Notes: generated by a model from the sequence alone, not told the origin. DNA of 43,011 nt from Ruminococcus sp. (GCA_017460665.1 JAFUAO010000066.1:1-43011); one strand, 5' to 3'. Shown: positions 13,510-23,651, counted from the first letter of the stretch. Translations and numbers: made by a program.

Positions 13510-14256
13510 ATGGGCAGCGAAGCTGAGATCTATATGGCGGCGAAATATTTCCCCTCCCCGGGGCAGGGCTTCAAGCACGCCTCAGTTGACCGGGAGATCG
13601 CCTTTTACGAGGCCATTTGCTCCGGGAACATGGAGCTGGTGAGGGTGTTCATGAAGCCGCTGTGCTGTGAGGGCTGCGGAGTCCTCAGCGAGGACCCGAT
13701 CAGGAACATGAAGTATCACATGGTGGTGCTGGCGGCGATCATCGCACGGTCCTGCATCAACGGAGGCATGACTCCCGAGCAGTCCTACAGCCTCAGCGAC
13801 CACTACATCATGAAGACCGACAAATGCCGTACTGAGGCGGAGATCCGGGCAGTCCACCTGGACATGATCGAGGGCTATACCAAGCGCATGAGGCAGGTCC
13901 GGCTCAGCGGTGTATACTCCAAGCAGATCGTCCGGGCGGTGGACTACATCGTCAGCCACCTCCACGGGCGGATTCTCATAAAGGACGCCGCAGAGGAGCT
14001 GGGGATCAGCCCCTCGTACCTGTCAAGGCTTTTCAAGGCAGAGACCGGCCTTGCATTCAGCGACCACGTCAACCGCACCAAGTCCGAGGAGGCGGCAAAC
14101 CTGCTGCTCTACTCGGGATACAGCGACCTTGAGATCAGCGACCTCTTCGGTTTCAGCTCCCAGAGCCACTTCATCAGGACCTTCCGAAAATACATGGGCA
14201 TGACTCCCAAGGAGTACAAAAAGCGGTACAAGCTGGACTCTCCCACAACAAAATAG
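13510..14256 (+). CDS. AraC-family transcriptional regulator
   Basis: This 248-residue protein has a helical N-terminal sensor part and a C-terminal AraC DNA-binding pair at about residues 150-245. The first HTH is KDAAEELGISPSYLSRLFK and the second DLEISDLFGFSSQSHFIRTF, ending in the usual MTPKEYKKRYK. The N-terminal CCEGCG and helix-rich layout differ from the cupin sensor of the regulator at 29481. It sits directly upstream of the GH9-GH16 gene on the same strand but has its own terminator, so it may control that enzyme as a separate unit. The inducer is not evident. Confidence 0.88.
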   Translation: MGSEAEIYMAAKYFPSPGQGFKHASVDREIAFYEAICSGNMELVRVFMKPLCCEGCGVLSEDPIRNMKYHMVVLAAIIARSCINGGMTPEQSYSLSDHYIMKTDKCRTEAEIRAVHLDMIEGYTKRMRQVRLSGVYSKQIVRAVDYIVSHLHGRILIKDAAEELGISPSYLSRLFKAETGLAFSDHVNRTKSEEAANLLLYSGYSDLEISDLFGFSSQSHFIRTFRKYMGMTPKEYKKRYKLDSPTTK

Positions 14257-14262
14257 CAAAAT

Positions 14263-14295
14263 GGCGCCTTAGATCAAAAAGGCGCCTTTCTTTTT
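14263..14295 (+). terminator. Terminator of the AraC gene
   Basis: GGCGCCTT (14263-14270) and AAGGCGCC (14279-14286) pair, followed by TTTCTTTTT. Confidence 0.88.
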
Positions 14296-14344
14296 CCAAA
14301 AGGCAAGAAATGTCATGATTGTGCTATTTTCGTCATTATAGTAG

Positions 14345-14373
14345 TAGACTCTTAGGATCTTCTTGTGTATAAT
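14345..14373 (+). promoter_or_regulatory. Promoter of the GH9-GH16 gene
   Basis: TAGACT (14345-14350), 17 bases, TATAAT (14368-14373). The -35 matches only four of six positions, which would fit activator dependence. Confidence 0.65.
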
Positions 14374-14394
14374 GGAAGCATAAAATACGAACGA

Positions 14395-14421
14395 ACTGCC
14401 GGGAGCGCACTGTCCGGCAGT
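14395..14421 (+). promoter_or_regulatory. Perfect palindrome in the cellulase leader
   Basis: ACTGCCGG (14395-14402) and CCGGCAGT (14414-14421) pair over eight bases. It lies between promoter and start codon and could be an operator or an mRNA-stabilising hairpin. Confidence 0.5.
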
Positions 14422-14440
14422 AGAATGAGAGGGAATGATC

Positions 14441-17400
14441 ATGAAAAAGACGATCAGACGTACTATCGCCGGCATCGCAGCAGCAGCCATGCTCGCAGCG
14501 GCTGTCCCGGCAGTTTCTGCCCCCGTCCATGCGGCAGGGAACATCATCTCCAACTCCACCTTCGAGTCCGGCACCTCCGGCTGGGGCACCTACAAGGAGA
14601 GCGGCGGGAGCTGCTCCCTTTCCACAGACAGCGGCAGGTTGGCCCTCAAGATCTCCAGCGTGGGCCAGAAGAACTACTCCGTGCAGGTGTTCTACGACGT
14701 AGTTCCCCTTTATCAGAACGGAGTCTACCACCTGAGCTACGAGATCTCATGTACCACGGACCGCTTCGTTGAGGGCATGATCCAGCAGAACGGTGGCACC
14801 TATCAGGCCTACACTTGGAAGGGCCTGGACTTGACCTCCTCTCCTCAGAGGGTGGACGAGTACTTCACCATGGAGGAAGCCACCGACATCATGGCCAAGC
14901 TGGTGTTCAACTGCGGCGTCCAGGAGTCCGACGGCTACCTTCCTGAGCACACGATCTATCTGGACAACGTTTATCTTGAGCTGATCGACGACAGCAAGGT
15001 GGACTACTCATCGTCCCGGCCCTATGCGCCTTCGATCCTGACCAACCAGGTGGGATACGCTCCCGACGCCCAGAAGACCGCTGTTTTCCGTGATGTCACG
15101 AACCAGACATCTTTCGATGTCATAAATACTGCTACAGGCCAGTCCGTTTACAGCGGTCCTCTGGTCAGCAAGGGGAACAACTCTCTGGCCGGCGAGTCCG
15201 ACTGGATCGGAGACTTCTCCTCGGTGACTGCTCCCGGAACATACTACATCAAGTGCTCCGGCCTTGACGACTCATACAAATTCACTGTGGGCGAGAACGT
15301 TTACGACAGCCTTCTGGCAGACTCAGTGAAGATGCTCTATCTCCAGCGCTGCGGAGTTGCTGTTCAGGACTCTGTTTTCTCGCATCAGGCCTGTCATACA
15401 TCCATGGCTACGGTCTACGGCACCGGCCAGCAGATCGACGTCAGCGGAGGCTGGCATGATGCCGGCGACTACGGCAGATATGTAGTCCCCGCAGCTAAGG
15501 CGGTCGCTGACCTGCTCTACGCATATCAGACCACTCCCGGCGCCTACAGCGACAGCCTCGGTATCCCCGAGAGCGGCAACGGCGTTCCGGATATCCTTGA
15601 CGAGGCTCGCTTTGAGCTGGAATGGATGAAGAAGATGCAGGCCTCTGACGGCGGAGCCTATCACAAGGTGAGCTGCGCCAACTTCCCCGGCTATATCATG
15701 CCTGAGAACGAGACCGATGCTCTGATCGTGACTCCCGTTTCGTCAACTGCTACAGCAGACTTCTGCGGAGCAGTGGCTCTGGCCTATGAGTTCTACAAGG
15801 ACATAGATCCCAGCTTTGCAAACGACTGTCTTGACAGGGCGAAGAAGGCCTGGAGCTGGCTCGAGGCAAACCCCAGCTTCGTGTTCCAGAACCCCGGCGA
15901 CATCGTTACCGGCGAGTACGGCGACAAGAGCGACAAGGACGAGCGCTACTGGGCCGCTGCTCAGCTCCACAGAGCTACCGGCGACTCAAAGTACGAGAGC
16001 GCCCTCAGCTCTGCCTCAACTGGACTTGACTGGTCCACAGTCGGCGACTACGGCAACATCGCTATCCTCACCGACAAGAACGCCGACACAGGCTCTTCGA
16101 TCTACCAGAACGCAAAGAAGGCCGTGACCTCTCAGGCTGATAAGTTCGTCACCAATTCCTCCAGCTCGCCCTACGGCGTTGCTCTTACAAAGTTCGACTG
16201 GGGCAGCAACATGACAGTTGCCAACGCCGGCATCATCACCGGCCTTGCCTATCAGCTCACCAAGGAGGACAAGTACCTCACGGCCGCCACAAAGCAGATC
16301 GACTACCTGCTGGGGACTAATGCTGTCGGCGAGTGCTTCGTTACCGGCTACGGAACAGTTTCCCCTGAGCATCCTCACCACCGTCCTTCCATGGCGAAGG
16401 AGCAGGCCATGAAGGGTATGCTGGTGGGCGGTGTCAACTCCGGCCTTGAGGACAGCGCTGCAAAGGCATACTGCATGGATCTTCCTGCTGCTAAGTGCTA
16501 CGTTGACAACTCCGAGAGCTACTCCACCAACGAGATCACGATCTATTGGAACTCACCTCTGACCTTCCTGCTCTCCCTCACTGACGAGGACGCATCTATC
16601 CCCGAGACTGAGCCTGCCACGGATCCCACCGATCCTACCGGACAGACACCTGACTTCCTCTGGGGCGATGCCAATTGCAGCGGAGATGTTTCCCTCAATG
16701 ACGCAGTTGCGATCCTTCAGTTCTGTGCACTTCCTGCGAAGTATCCGCTGTCCGAGCTGGGAATGCTCCAGGGCGATGTTTACAATAACGGCGACGGTAT
16801 CTCCGGCATGGACGCTCTTTCGATCCAGAAGCTGGACGCAAAGCTGCTCTCATCGCTCCCTGAGTCATGGTCAGCGATCACGCCTCCCACGACTACCACA
16901 CCGGTGATCTACACCGCTCCCGTACCTACTACTACCGCACCGGTGATCTATACTACCCCCGTTCCCACGACCACAGCTCCTCCTGCGACTGAGCAGGCCG
17001 TATACGGCGGCTTCACCGACTACGGCACTCCCATGAACGCAAACGCCACGGCCGTTGCAGACTTCCGCAAGGGCAGCACACCGTTGTTCTTCGCATCTGA
17101 CGGCTGGGAGAACGGCGATCCCTTCGACTGCGGCTGGTACAAGAACAATACCTCCCTCAATGAGGGCTTCCTGAAGCTGACTATCGACAGGGACTACACC
17201 GGCAAGTACAGCTACTCCGGCGCTGAGTACCGCACCTCCGACCACTACGGCTACGGCTACTATGAGACCTCCATGCAGGCTATCAAGAACCCCGGCGTCG
17301 TTTCCTCCTTCTTTACCTACACCGGCCCTTCTGAGGATGACCCTTGGGACGAGATCGACGTGGAGGTACTGGGCAAGGACACTACTAAGGTGCAGTTCAA

Positions 17401-17683
17401 CTACTACACCAACGGCGTTGGCAAGCACGAGTATATGTACAACTTGGGCTTCGATGCTTCACAGGGCTTTCACACCTACGGCTTCGACTGGCAGCCCGAC
17501 CACATCACCTGGTACGTTGACGGTCAGGCTGTATACACAGCATACAGCAATATCCCCTCGACTCCCGGAAGGATCATGATGAACACATGGCCCGGCAGGG
17601 GAGTTGACGAGTGGCTGGACCACTACAACGGCAATACGCCCCTTTCTGCAAGATATCTCTGGGTAACATACAATAGTCAGTGA
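14441..17683 (+). CDS. Secreted GH9 endoglucanase - dockerin - GH16 lichenase
   Basis: This is a 1080-residue bifunctional enzyme. Residues 1-32 are a signal peptide; about 33-185 is a CBM4-like module ([15 protein letters not shown]). The Ig-like CelD_N domain at about 190-290 ([15 protein letters not shown]) leads into the GH9 catalytic domain to about 720. Asp340 and Asp343 (HDAGDYG) are the water-activating pair and Glu698 (STNEITIYW) the acid. A type I dockerin spans 740-808 with two calcium loops ([29 protein letters not shown]). After a Thr/Pro linker, GH16 spans 870-1080 with Glu971, Asp973 and Glu975 (DEIDVEVLG). It should cut cellulose and mixed-linkage glucan and dock on a scaffoldin. 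The dockerin is internal, not terminal. The ATG at 14441 has GAGGG seven bases upstream; 14435 does not. Confidence 0.95.
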   Translation: MKKTIRRTIAGIAAAAMLAAAVPAVSAPVHAAGNIISNSTFESGTSGWGTYKESGGSCSLSTDSGRLALKISSVGQKNYSVQVFYDVVPLYQNGVYHLSYEISCTTDRFVEGMIQQNGGTYQAYTWKGLDLTSSPQRVDEYFTMEEATDIMAKLVFNCGVQESDGYLPEHTIYLDNVYLELIDDSKVDYSSSRPYAPSILTNQVGYAPDAQKTAVFRDVTNQTSFDVINTATGQSVYSGPLVSKGNNSLAGESDWIGDFSSVTAPGTYYIKCSGLDDSYKFTVGENVYDSLLADSVKMLYLQRCGVAVQDSVFSHQACHTSMATVYGTGQQIDVSGGWHDAGDYGRYVVPAAKAVADLLYAYQTTPGAYSDSLGIPESGNGVPDILDEARFELEWMKKMQASDGGAYHKVSCANFPGYIMPENETDALIVTPVSSTATADFCGAVALAYEFYKDIDPSFANDCLDRAKKAWSWLEANPSFVFQNPGDIVTGEYGDKSDKDERYWAAAQLHRATGDSKYESALSSASTGLDWSTVGDYGNIAILTDKNADTGSSIYQNAKKAVTSQADKFVTNSSSSPYGVALTKFDWGSNMTVANAGIITGLAYQLTKEDKYLTAATKQIDYLLGTNAVGECFVTGYGTVSPEHPHHRPSMAKEQAMKGMLVGGVNSGLEDSAAKAYCMDLPAAKCYVDNSESYSTNEITIYWNSPLTFLLSLTDEDASIPETEPATDPTDPTGQTPDFLWGDANCSGDVSLNDAVAILQFCALPAKYPLSELGMLQGDVYNNGDGISGMDALSIQKLDAKLLSSLPESWSAITPPTTTTPVIYTAPVPTTTAPVIYTTPVPTTTAPPATEQAVYGGFTDYGTPMNANATAVADFRKGSTPLFFASDGWENGDPFDCGWYKNNTSLNEGFLKLTIDRDYTGKYSYSGAEYRTSDHYGYGYYETSMQAIKNPGVVSSFFTYTGPSEDDPWDEIDVEVLGKDTTKVQFNYYTNGVGKHEYMYNLGFDASQGFHTYGFDWQPDHITWYVDGQAVYTAYSNIPSTPGRIMMNTWPGRGVDEWLDHYNGNTPLSARYLWVTYNSQ

Positions 17684-17702
17684 TCATCTTCATTCTCTCT
17701 TA

Positions 17703-17735
17703 AGGCAGGCTCCGATCTTGGGGCCTGCCTTTTGT
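17703..17735 (+). terminator. Terminator of the cellulase gene
   Basis: AGGCAGGC (17703-17710) and GCCTGCCT (17723-17730) pair, followed by TTTGTTT. Confidence 0.88.
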
Positions 17736-17764
17736 TTGACGATCCGGCCGGGAAGTGGTACAAT
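17736..17764 (+). promoter_or_regulatory. Promoter of the CobW-like gene
   Basis: TTGACG (17736-17741), 17 bases, TACAAT (17759-17764). It starts right at the T-run of the preceding terminator. Confidence 0.75.
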
Positions 17765-17794
17765 AAAGGTACAGACATCGGAAGGAGAGATGAT

Positions 17795-18772
17795 ATGACT
17801 AAGATAGACCTTGTGACCGGTATCCTTGGCTCCGGAAAGACCACCTTCCTCCGGGGGTACGTCCGCCACCTGCTCTCGAAGGGCATGAGAGTTGCGGTGC
17901 TGGAGAACGACCTTGGCGCCGTTAATATCGACATGATGATGCTCTCGGACCTCCAGAGCGAGAACTGCACCGTTACTATGATAGTTGGCGGAGGAGATCC
18001 CTGCTGCCACCGCCGCCGCTTCAAGACCCAGCTCATAAACCTGGGCATGGAGCACTATGACCGTGTGATCGTAGAGCCCTCTGGGATCTTCGACATGGAC
18101 GAGTTCTTCGACATACTCCATGAGTCCCCGATCGACCGCTGGTTCGAGGTGGGGAGCGTCCTGACGATACTTGACGGCACCACCGAGGACGTCCTCTCGG
18201 AGGAAATGGAGTACATCCTTGCCTCCGAAGCGGCCTGCTGCGGAAGGCTCCTGCTGAGCAAGGGGGGAGCTACAGAAAAAGAGCGCTCTGCGTCGGCGGA
18301 GAGGATCCTCTCCCACCTTGACAGAGCGCTGGAGTTCATTCGGTGCGACAGGCGCTTTAGCCTGTCTGATATAGTTACGAAGCCCTGGGAGGAGTTTTCT
18401 CCTGAGGACTATGACAGCCTCATGACTGCCGGCTACCGTGGCTCAGCCTACGTCAAGCGCTACAGCACTGAGACCTTCCGCAGCGGCGTCCATTACTTCA
18501 TGCACGTCCGTTTCCCCCTTGATAAGACGGAGGAGCTGGTCCGCAGCATTTTTTCCGACAAGGCCTGCGGAGGTGTCTACCGTGTGAAGGGCGCATTCGT
18601 GGACAGCGACGGGAGCTGGCACAGGCTCAACGCCACCGCCGAGCGCACCGAGATCTCGCCCTCGGCAAAGGGCCAGGCAGTCCTGATCGTCATCGGCGAC
18701 GGTCTTGACAGAAAGGCTATAGACGGCTATATCTCGGCGATAAATGAGGATCCGGAGTACGTTTCGATCTGA
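17795..18772 (+). CDS. CobW/COG0523-family G3E GTPase
   Basis: This 325-residue protein has Walker A GILGSGKTT at residues 9-17, a switch-type VEPSGIFD segment near residue 105 and a C-terminal CobW_C-like domain from about 220. The family supplies metals to client enzymes. Its usual Cys-x-Cys-Cys metal site appears here as Asp68-Pro-Cys70-Cys71, so the first ligand is aspartate. I start at the ATG at 17795, with GGAGAG seven bases upstream. It stands alone between the cellulase and the exporter genes, so the client metalloprotein is unknown. Confidence 0.87.
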   Translation: MTKIDLVTGILGSGKTTFLRGYVRHLLSKGMRVAVLENDLGAVNIDMMMLSDLQSENCTVTMIVGGGDPCCHRRRFKTQLINLGMEHYDRVIVEPSGIFDMDEFFDILHESPIDRWFEVGSVLTILDGTTEDVLSEEMEYILASEAACCGRLLLSKGGATEKERSASAERILSHLDRALEFIRCDRRFSLSDIVTKPWEEFSPEDYDSLMTAGYRGSAYVKRYSTETFRSGVHYFMHVRFPLDKTEELVRSIFSDKACGGVYRVKGAFVDSDGSWHRLNATAERTEISPSAKGQAVLIVIGDGLDRKAIDGYISAINEDPEYVSI

Positions 18773-20512
18773 TCATGAGGCGAACTGGCTGTTGTAGAGC
18801 TGTGCGTAGAAGCCGCCCTTCTCCATGAGCTGGCTGTGGCTGCCCTGCTCGATGATGCTGCCCCTGTTCATCACTAGGATCACGTCGGAGCTCTTGATCG
18901 TGGAGAGCCGGTGGGCGATGATGAAGCTGGTCTTGCCCTCCATGAGCTTTGCGAAGGCCCGTTGGATCCGGTGTTCGGTGCGAAGGTCGATGGAGCTGGT
19001 GGCCTCGTCAAGGATCAGCATGGGCGGATCCATGAGCATCACCCTTGCGATACAGATGAGCTGCTTCTGGCCCTGAGAGAGGCCGCAGTCCTCTGAGATC
19101 TGAGTGTCGTAGCCCTTGGGGAGGCGCTTGATGAAGCCGTGGGCGTGTACCGCCTTGGCCGCAGCCTCGATCTGCTCACGGGAGGCTCCCGGGAGCCCGT
19201 AGGCGATGTTCTCAGCCACCGTCCCGGTGAAGATCCAGGTCTCCTGAAGGACCATGCCGAAGCTGCTGCGGAGGCTGTCACGGGTGTAGTCCGTGTGAGG
19301 CCTTCCGGAGACAGTGATCTGGCCCTCCTGTATGTCGTAAAAGCGCAGGAGAAGGTTGATCATGGTGGATTTTCCGCAGCCCGTGGGCCCGACGATCGCG
19401 ATCCGCTGGCCGGGCTGGACATCCAGGGTGAACCCCTCGATCAGCTTGGTTTTCGGGCTGTATGAGAACCTGACGTTTTTGAATGAGAGCTGGCCGCTTG
19501 CTGCGGTCAGCTTTTCCTTTTCGGAGTCGTCGCTGACCTCATCCTCGTCCAGCACGTCGAAGACTCTCCCGGCGGAGGCCACGGCGTTTTGCAGCTCAGC
19601 GAACACGCCGGAGATCTCGTTGAAGGGCTTGGTGTACTGGTTGGAATAGGCAAGGAAGCTGGAGAGCTTTCCAACGCTCATGACGCCAATGAAGGAGGAG
19701 CGCCCCACGGCCCCCAGAGCTCCCATAAGGCCCACAACTGCGTAGATCAGGCCGTTGACGAAGCGAGTGGAGGGGTTGGTCATGGAGCTAAAAAACGTGG
19801 CCTTAGCGCCGATCTGACCGTAGTCAGAGTTGATCTTGGCAAAGGCCTCCTGAGCTCTTTCGCCGTAGACGAAGGACTTCACCAACTTCTGGCTCCCTGC
19901 CATCTCCTCAGCGAAGCTGACCATGTCTCCACGGAGCTTCGACTGCTTCATGTAGGAGTCGTGAGAGGCCTTGGTGATCCGTGAGGCCACCACGAAGGAC
20001 AGGGGAGTGAGGATCACCACAGCAATGGCGATCTTCACGTTGATCGTCATCATGAAGATCAGTGTGCCGAGGATCGTGATGATCCCGCTGAAAAACTGGG
20101 TGAAGCCCTGCAAAAGGCCGTCGGAGACGATCTCGATGTCGTTAATCACACGGCTGGTCAGCTCGCCCTTGGTGTGGCGGTCGATGTAGCGCAGTGGGAC
20201 ACGCTCCAGCTTGGCGAAAACGTCAGCACGCAGGTCCCTGACGGTCATGAAGGCCAGCCGGTTGGTGGAAAGGCTCATGAGCCACTGGAAGAGAGTGCTG
20301 GCCAGCACCATGGCCGCCAGCTCCACTGCAATCTGGGCCAGCCTATGGAAGTCCACATTTCCCGGCCCCACGCAGCAGTCAACGGCCTGTCCGATAAAGA
20401 CCGGCACAGCCAGCGACAGCGAGATCCCGGCGGCTGCGAAGATCAGCGTCAGCAGGAAGTATACGATGTAAGGCCGGGCGTAGGAGAACACCCGTTTGAG
20501 AGTTTTAAGCAT
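18773..20512 (-). CDS. ABC exporter, subunit with canonical ATP site residues
   Basis: This 579-residue half-transporter has six N-terminal membrane helices followed by an ATPase domain. It has Walker A GPTGCGKST, Walker B LILDEATSSID with the catalytic Glu, and H-loop AHRLST. Its signature is LSQGQ instead of LSGGQ. Its start overlaps the end of the partner gene by eight bases. The two form a heterodimer in which one site is degenerate, as known for BmrCD/TM287-288-type exporters. Substrate (drug, lipid or peptide) is not apparent. It ends one base after the convergent CobW-like gene. Confidence 0.93.
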   Translation of the reverse strand: MLKTLKRVFSYARPYIVYFLLTLIFAAAGISLSLAVPVFIGQAVDCCVGPGNVDFHRLAQIAVELAAMVLASTLFQWLMSLSTNRLAFMTVRDLRADVFAKLERVPLRYIDRHTKGELTSRVINDIEIVSDGLLQGFTQFFSGIITILGTLIFMMTINVKIAIAVVILTPLSFVVASRITKASHDSYMKQSKLRGDMVSFAEEMAGSQKLVKSFVYGERAQEAFAKINSDYGQIGAKATFFSSMTNPSTRFVNGLIYAVVGLMGALGAVGRSSFIGVMSVGKLSSFLAYSNQYTKPFNEISGVFAELQNAVASAGRVFDVLDEDEVSDDSEKEKLTAASGQLSFKNVRFSYSPKTKLIEGFTLDVQPGQRIAIVGPTGCGKSTMINLLLRFYDIQEGQITVSGRPHTDYTRDSLRSSFGMVLQETWIFTGTVAENIAYGLPGASREQIEAAAKAVHAHGFIKRLPKGYDTQISEDCGLSQGQKQLICIARVMLMDPPMLILDEATSSIDLRTEHRIQRAFAKLMEGKTSFIIAHRLSTIKSSDVILVMNRGSIIEQGSHSQLMEKGGFYAQLYNSQFAS

Positions 20513-22232
20513 TGTCTCCGCCCTCCTTTTCGCTCATCTGGGACTGATAGATCTCCCGGTATACCTGACAGCTCTGGATCAGCTCCTCATGGGAGCCCTG
20601 CCCCACGGCCTCTCCGTCCTCAAGGACCACGATCAGGTCGGCGTCCTTCAGTGAGGTGGTCCTCTGAGAGATCATGACCACGGTGGTCTCCGGAAGATCT
20701 GCCTTCAGAGCCTTTCTCAGGGCTAGGTCCGTTGCATAGTCAAGAGCGCTGGTGGAGTCGTCGAGGATCAGGATCTCAGGCCCTCCCACGAGAGCTCTAG
20801 CGATCGCCAGCCTCTGGCGCTGACCGCCGGAGAGGTCCCATCCGCCCTGAGCGATGCGGTGGTCAAGGCCCTCGGGGAACCGTGAGACGAACTCCCAGGC
20901 CTGTGCGGTCTTTAGGGCAGCTATGATCTCCTCATCGGAGGCCTCCTGCTTCTGCCAGCGCATATTCTCCCGGACCGTCCCGGTGAAGAGGACGGCCTTT
21001 TGTGGAACGTGGCCGATGATCCGGCGGAGCTCCTCCCTGTCCCAGTCCAGCACATCACAGCCCCGGACCTTGACCTGCCCCTCGGTGGCATCGTAGAAGC
21101 AGGGGATAAGGGCCGCCGCAGTAGATTTACCGCTGCCAGTACCGCCGATAAAGCCCAGCATTTGGCCCTTTTTCACTGAGAAGGACAGCCCCCGGACAGA
21201 GCAGTCCCCGGCGCCCTCATAGGCAAAGGACACATCCCGGAACTCTATCTCCTCCTCAGTAGGCTCCGGCACGAGGCTGCCGTTTTCCTCGCTGGGAAGG
21301 TCAAAGACCTCGCTGACCCTGTTTGCGGAGGCTAGAGCCTTTGTGAAGATCACGATCAGGTTGGCCAGCACCACCAGCGCCAGCAGGATCTGGGTCATGT
21401 AGTTGGTGAAGGCCGTGAGCTGGCCCTGAGTGAGGCTCCCGGAGTCGATACGGACGCCGCCGAACCAGAGTATTGCCACGATCCCCAGGTCCATGACCAT
21501 GAAGGCCACGGGGTTGAGGACCGCAGAGATCCTTCCCACCCTTGCGGAGCTCTCGGCGATCTGGTCTACGGCCTCGTCGAATTCCCGGATCTCCTCCTTC
21601 TGACGGGAGAAGGCCCTGATCACCCTTGCACCTTCGAGGCTCTCTCTGGTGAGGGTGGAGGCCCTGTCCAGCAGCTTCTGGGTACGCTTGTACATGGGGA
21701 CGGTCCTACGCATGATGAGGAAGATCACTGTGGAGATCAGGGGAGCTGCGATGAACATGACCGCCGACAGCTTTACGTCGATCGTCACCGCCATGACAGC
21801 CGCTCCTATGATGAGGAAGGGAGCTCTCACAGCCAGCCGTATGAACATATTCACGCCGCTCTGGACGGTGTTGGTGTCGTTGGTGAGCCTGTTCACCAGA
21901 GAGGAGGTGCCGATCCTGTCGATGCTCTCATAGGAAAGGCTGTTTATGTGGCGGTAGAGGGCCTCTCTCAGCTCCGTCCCGAAGCCGTAGGCGCACTTTG
22001 CCGCAAGGTACTGACAGGTCAGGGCGAAGGCCAGGCCGCAGGCTCCCAGCACCACGATGAGCCCGGACATTTTCAGGATATAGCCGGTGTCCCTCTCGGC
22101 GATGCCACGGTCGATGATCTTGGCCATGACCATAGGCACCATCAGCTCGAAGATCGCCTCCAGCAGCTTGAAAAATGGCCCCAGGACCAGCTCTCTCCGG
22201 TAGTTTTTTAAGTATTTTAGCAGTTTTTTCAT
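20505..22232 (-). CDS. ABC exporter, subunit with degenerate ATP site residues
   Basis: This 575-residue half-transporter has six membrane helices and an ATPase domain with Walker A GGTGSGKST and canonical signature LSGGQ. Walker B is LILDDSTSALD (Asp in place of the catalytic Glu) and the H-loop histidine is replaced (MISQRTT). It is thus the non-catalytic partner of the gene that overlaps its end. Together with the partner's LSQGQ it builds the degenerate site, while its own LSGGQ completes the active one. GAGGT lies four bases before the ATG. Confidence 0.93.
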   Translation of the reverse strand: MKKLLKYLKNYRRELVLGPFFKLLEAIFELMVPMVMAKIIDRGIAERDTGYILKMSGLIVVLGACGLAFALTCQYLAAKCAYGFGTELREALYRHINSLSYESIDRIGTSSLVNRLTNDTNTVQSGVNMFIRLAVRAPFLIIGAAVMAVTIDVKLSAVMFIAAPLISTVIFLIMRRTVPMYKRTQKLLDRASTLTRESLEGARVIRAFSRQKEEIREFDEAVDQIAESSARVGRISAVLNPVAFMVMDLGIVAILWFGGVRIDSGSLTQGQLTAFTNYMTQILLALVVLANLIVIFTKALASANRVSEVFDLPSEENGSLVPEPTEEEIEFRDVSFAYEGAGDCSVRGLSFSVKKGQMLGFIGGTGSGKSTAAALIPCFYDATEGQVKVRGCDVLDWDREELRRIIGHVPQKAVLFTGTVRENMRWQKQEASDEEIIAALKTAQAWEFVSRFPEGLDHRIAQGGWDLSGGQRQRLAIARALVGGPEILILDDSTSALDYATDLALRKALKADLPETTVVMISQRTTSLKDADLIVVLEDGEAVGQGSHEELIQSCQVYREIYQSQMSEKEGGDNA

Positions 22233-22251
22233 TGTTACCTCATACGAAATT

Positions 22252-22274
22252 CAGGCGGACCAAAAGCCCGCCTG
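22252..22274 (-). terminator. Hairpin after the UDP-sugar pyrophosphorylase gene
   Basis: CAGGCGG / CCGCCTG (22252-22258, 22268-22274) form a stem, followed on the minus strand by only AATTT. It is probably a weak terminator, so some read-through into the exporter genes is possible. Confidence 0.55.
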
Positions 22275-22283
22275 TTGTAGTTA

Positions 22284-23516
22284 TTACAGCTCGACGCCGT
22301 TCTGCTGAAGGAGCTCTCTTGCCGACTCCACCGAATCGACGCCTGTTGGGTTCTTCACCGGAGCGAATTCCTTGCTGCGGTCCACCTCATAGGGGAGGCA
22401 GCTGGACTGCTGGTGTACCATATCAAGGACCAGGGTCTCGAACTTGTAGCCGTTGGGTTCCTCGGGACTTATGAACTGGCCGCTCTCGTCCATATAGGGG
22501 ATCTTCTTTTCCACCACATGGACGGGCAGCTTCTCGCCCACGATCTGCTCCAGCTTATGGATATTGAACAGGTAATTGAGGATCACGCCGTATTTGTAGG
22601 CCAGCTCGCCCTCGTCGGTAAGGAGGGTCCGCATCTCCTCGGTCATCTCGTAGTACTCCACGATCGAAGGCATACCGTCCTCAAGGCAGAGCACGCCGAC
22701 TCTCTCATCGGGATCGGCCTTGCTGACCACCTTTCCTCCGGACTCACAGCCTGACTCGATCACAGCGCCGATGAACAGGGGGTCTGCGATCTGCTGGAGG
22801 ACGTTGTCAACTGCGAAAACGTTGAGCCACTCGATGCCCTTGTCTCTCAGGTCGGACAAAAGCCCTGCCCTTACCATGGAGGAGAACCAGCCGCCGTTGC
22901 CGTTGGGTGAAGAGGAGATCCTGCCCTTGTCCTCCATAAGGATCTTGCCGTCGTAGCCTACTGAGGGCGCCATATCCTGTATAAAGAACCGGACGCTGTC
23001 CTTGTCGTAGCCGAAATAATCCTTCTCCTCGAAGAAGGCGGTGGTATCGTTGTGGTTCTTCTCGCTGGTCATGATGTACAGCGGCACCCAAGCGCCGGCC
23101 TCCTTGACCACCTTCATCAGGTTATTGATAAGGCACTCAAAGATGTAGAGCTCCCTATTGACGCCGATGTTGAACATACCCTTTGGCTTGTCGAAGCCCA
23201 GTCTGGTGCCTTGGCCGCCTGCCAGGAGGACTGCTGCTGCCTTGCCGCTGCGGATAGCCTGAAGGCCGGTCTCACGGAAGAGATCCTTCTTGCGGCTTAT
23301 GTCATCTATCGTGGCAGCGCCCAGTGGCCTGAACTGTCCACGGTGGGAATTAGCGTTTTTTTCCTTGTCAAGATTATCCAGAACAGAGAAGTCAACTCGC
23401 TCTATCTGCTGTAAGAGGTCCAGCTTTTCGGGCTCTGACAGCTCCGCAAAATGGCCGAGGATATGCTGCTGGCCGTATTTTTCAAGTATCATCTGAGCAT
23501 CGTTCAGTGTTATCAT
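22284..23516 (-). CDS. UDPGP-family UTP-sugar-1-phosphate uridylyltransferase
   Basis: This 410-residue protein of the eukaryote-like UDPGP fold has the nucleotide-binding motif LLAGGQGTRLGFDKPKG at residues 97-113 and sugar-binding elements such as NGNGGWF and VDNVLQQIADP. Related enzymes make UDP-N-acetylglucosamine or UDP-glucose/galactose. Sequence alone does not settle the sugar, though the motif set leans to the UDP-HexNAc group. AAAGGAG lies seven bases before the ATG, and a promoter is at 23597-23569. It may supply cell-wall or exopolysaccharide precursors. Confidence 0.87.
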   Translation of the reverse strand: MITLNDAQMILEKYGQQHILGHFAELSEPEKLDLLQQIERVDFSVLDNLDKEKNANSHRGQFRPLGAATIDDISRKKDLFRETGLQAIRSGKAAAVLLAGGQGTRLGFDKPKGMFNIGVNRELYIFECLINNLMKVVKEAGAWVPLYIMTSEKNHNDTTAFFEEKDYFGYDKDSVRFFIQDMAPSVGYDGKILMEDKGRISSSPNGNGGWFSSMVRAGLLSDLRDKGIEWLNVFAVDNVLQQIADPLFIGAVIESGCESGGKVVSKADPDERVGVLCLEDGMPSIVEYYEMTEEMRTLLTDEGELAYKYGVILNYLFNIHKLEQIVGEKLPVHVVEKKIPYMDESGQFISPEEPNGYKFETLVLDMVHQQSSCLPYEVDRSKEFAPVKNPTGVDSVESARELLQQNGVEL

Positions 23517-23568
23517 ATTGCAACTCCTTTTAACAGCCGGACAGAGGAGCCCAGCATTTATAAATATT

Positions 23569-23597
23569 ATTATAACACATCATCAAAAAAAATGCAA
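23569..23597 (-). promoter_or_regulatory. Promoter of the uridylyltransferase gene
   Basis: TTGCAT (23597-23592), 17 bases, TATAAT (23574-23569) on the minus strand. Confidence 0.72.
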
Positions 23598-23651
23598 CCG
23601 CTTATTGCACATCTTTTCATGCAGGAAGTAAGACTTTCATGACAGACCGAA

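Noticed and set aside
13582-13965. Long antisense frames inside the high-GC genes (AraC, cellulase, exporters, GH3, ABC-F, GH43)
   Set aside because: They mirror the coding strand's codon bias and have no independent start signals.
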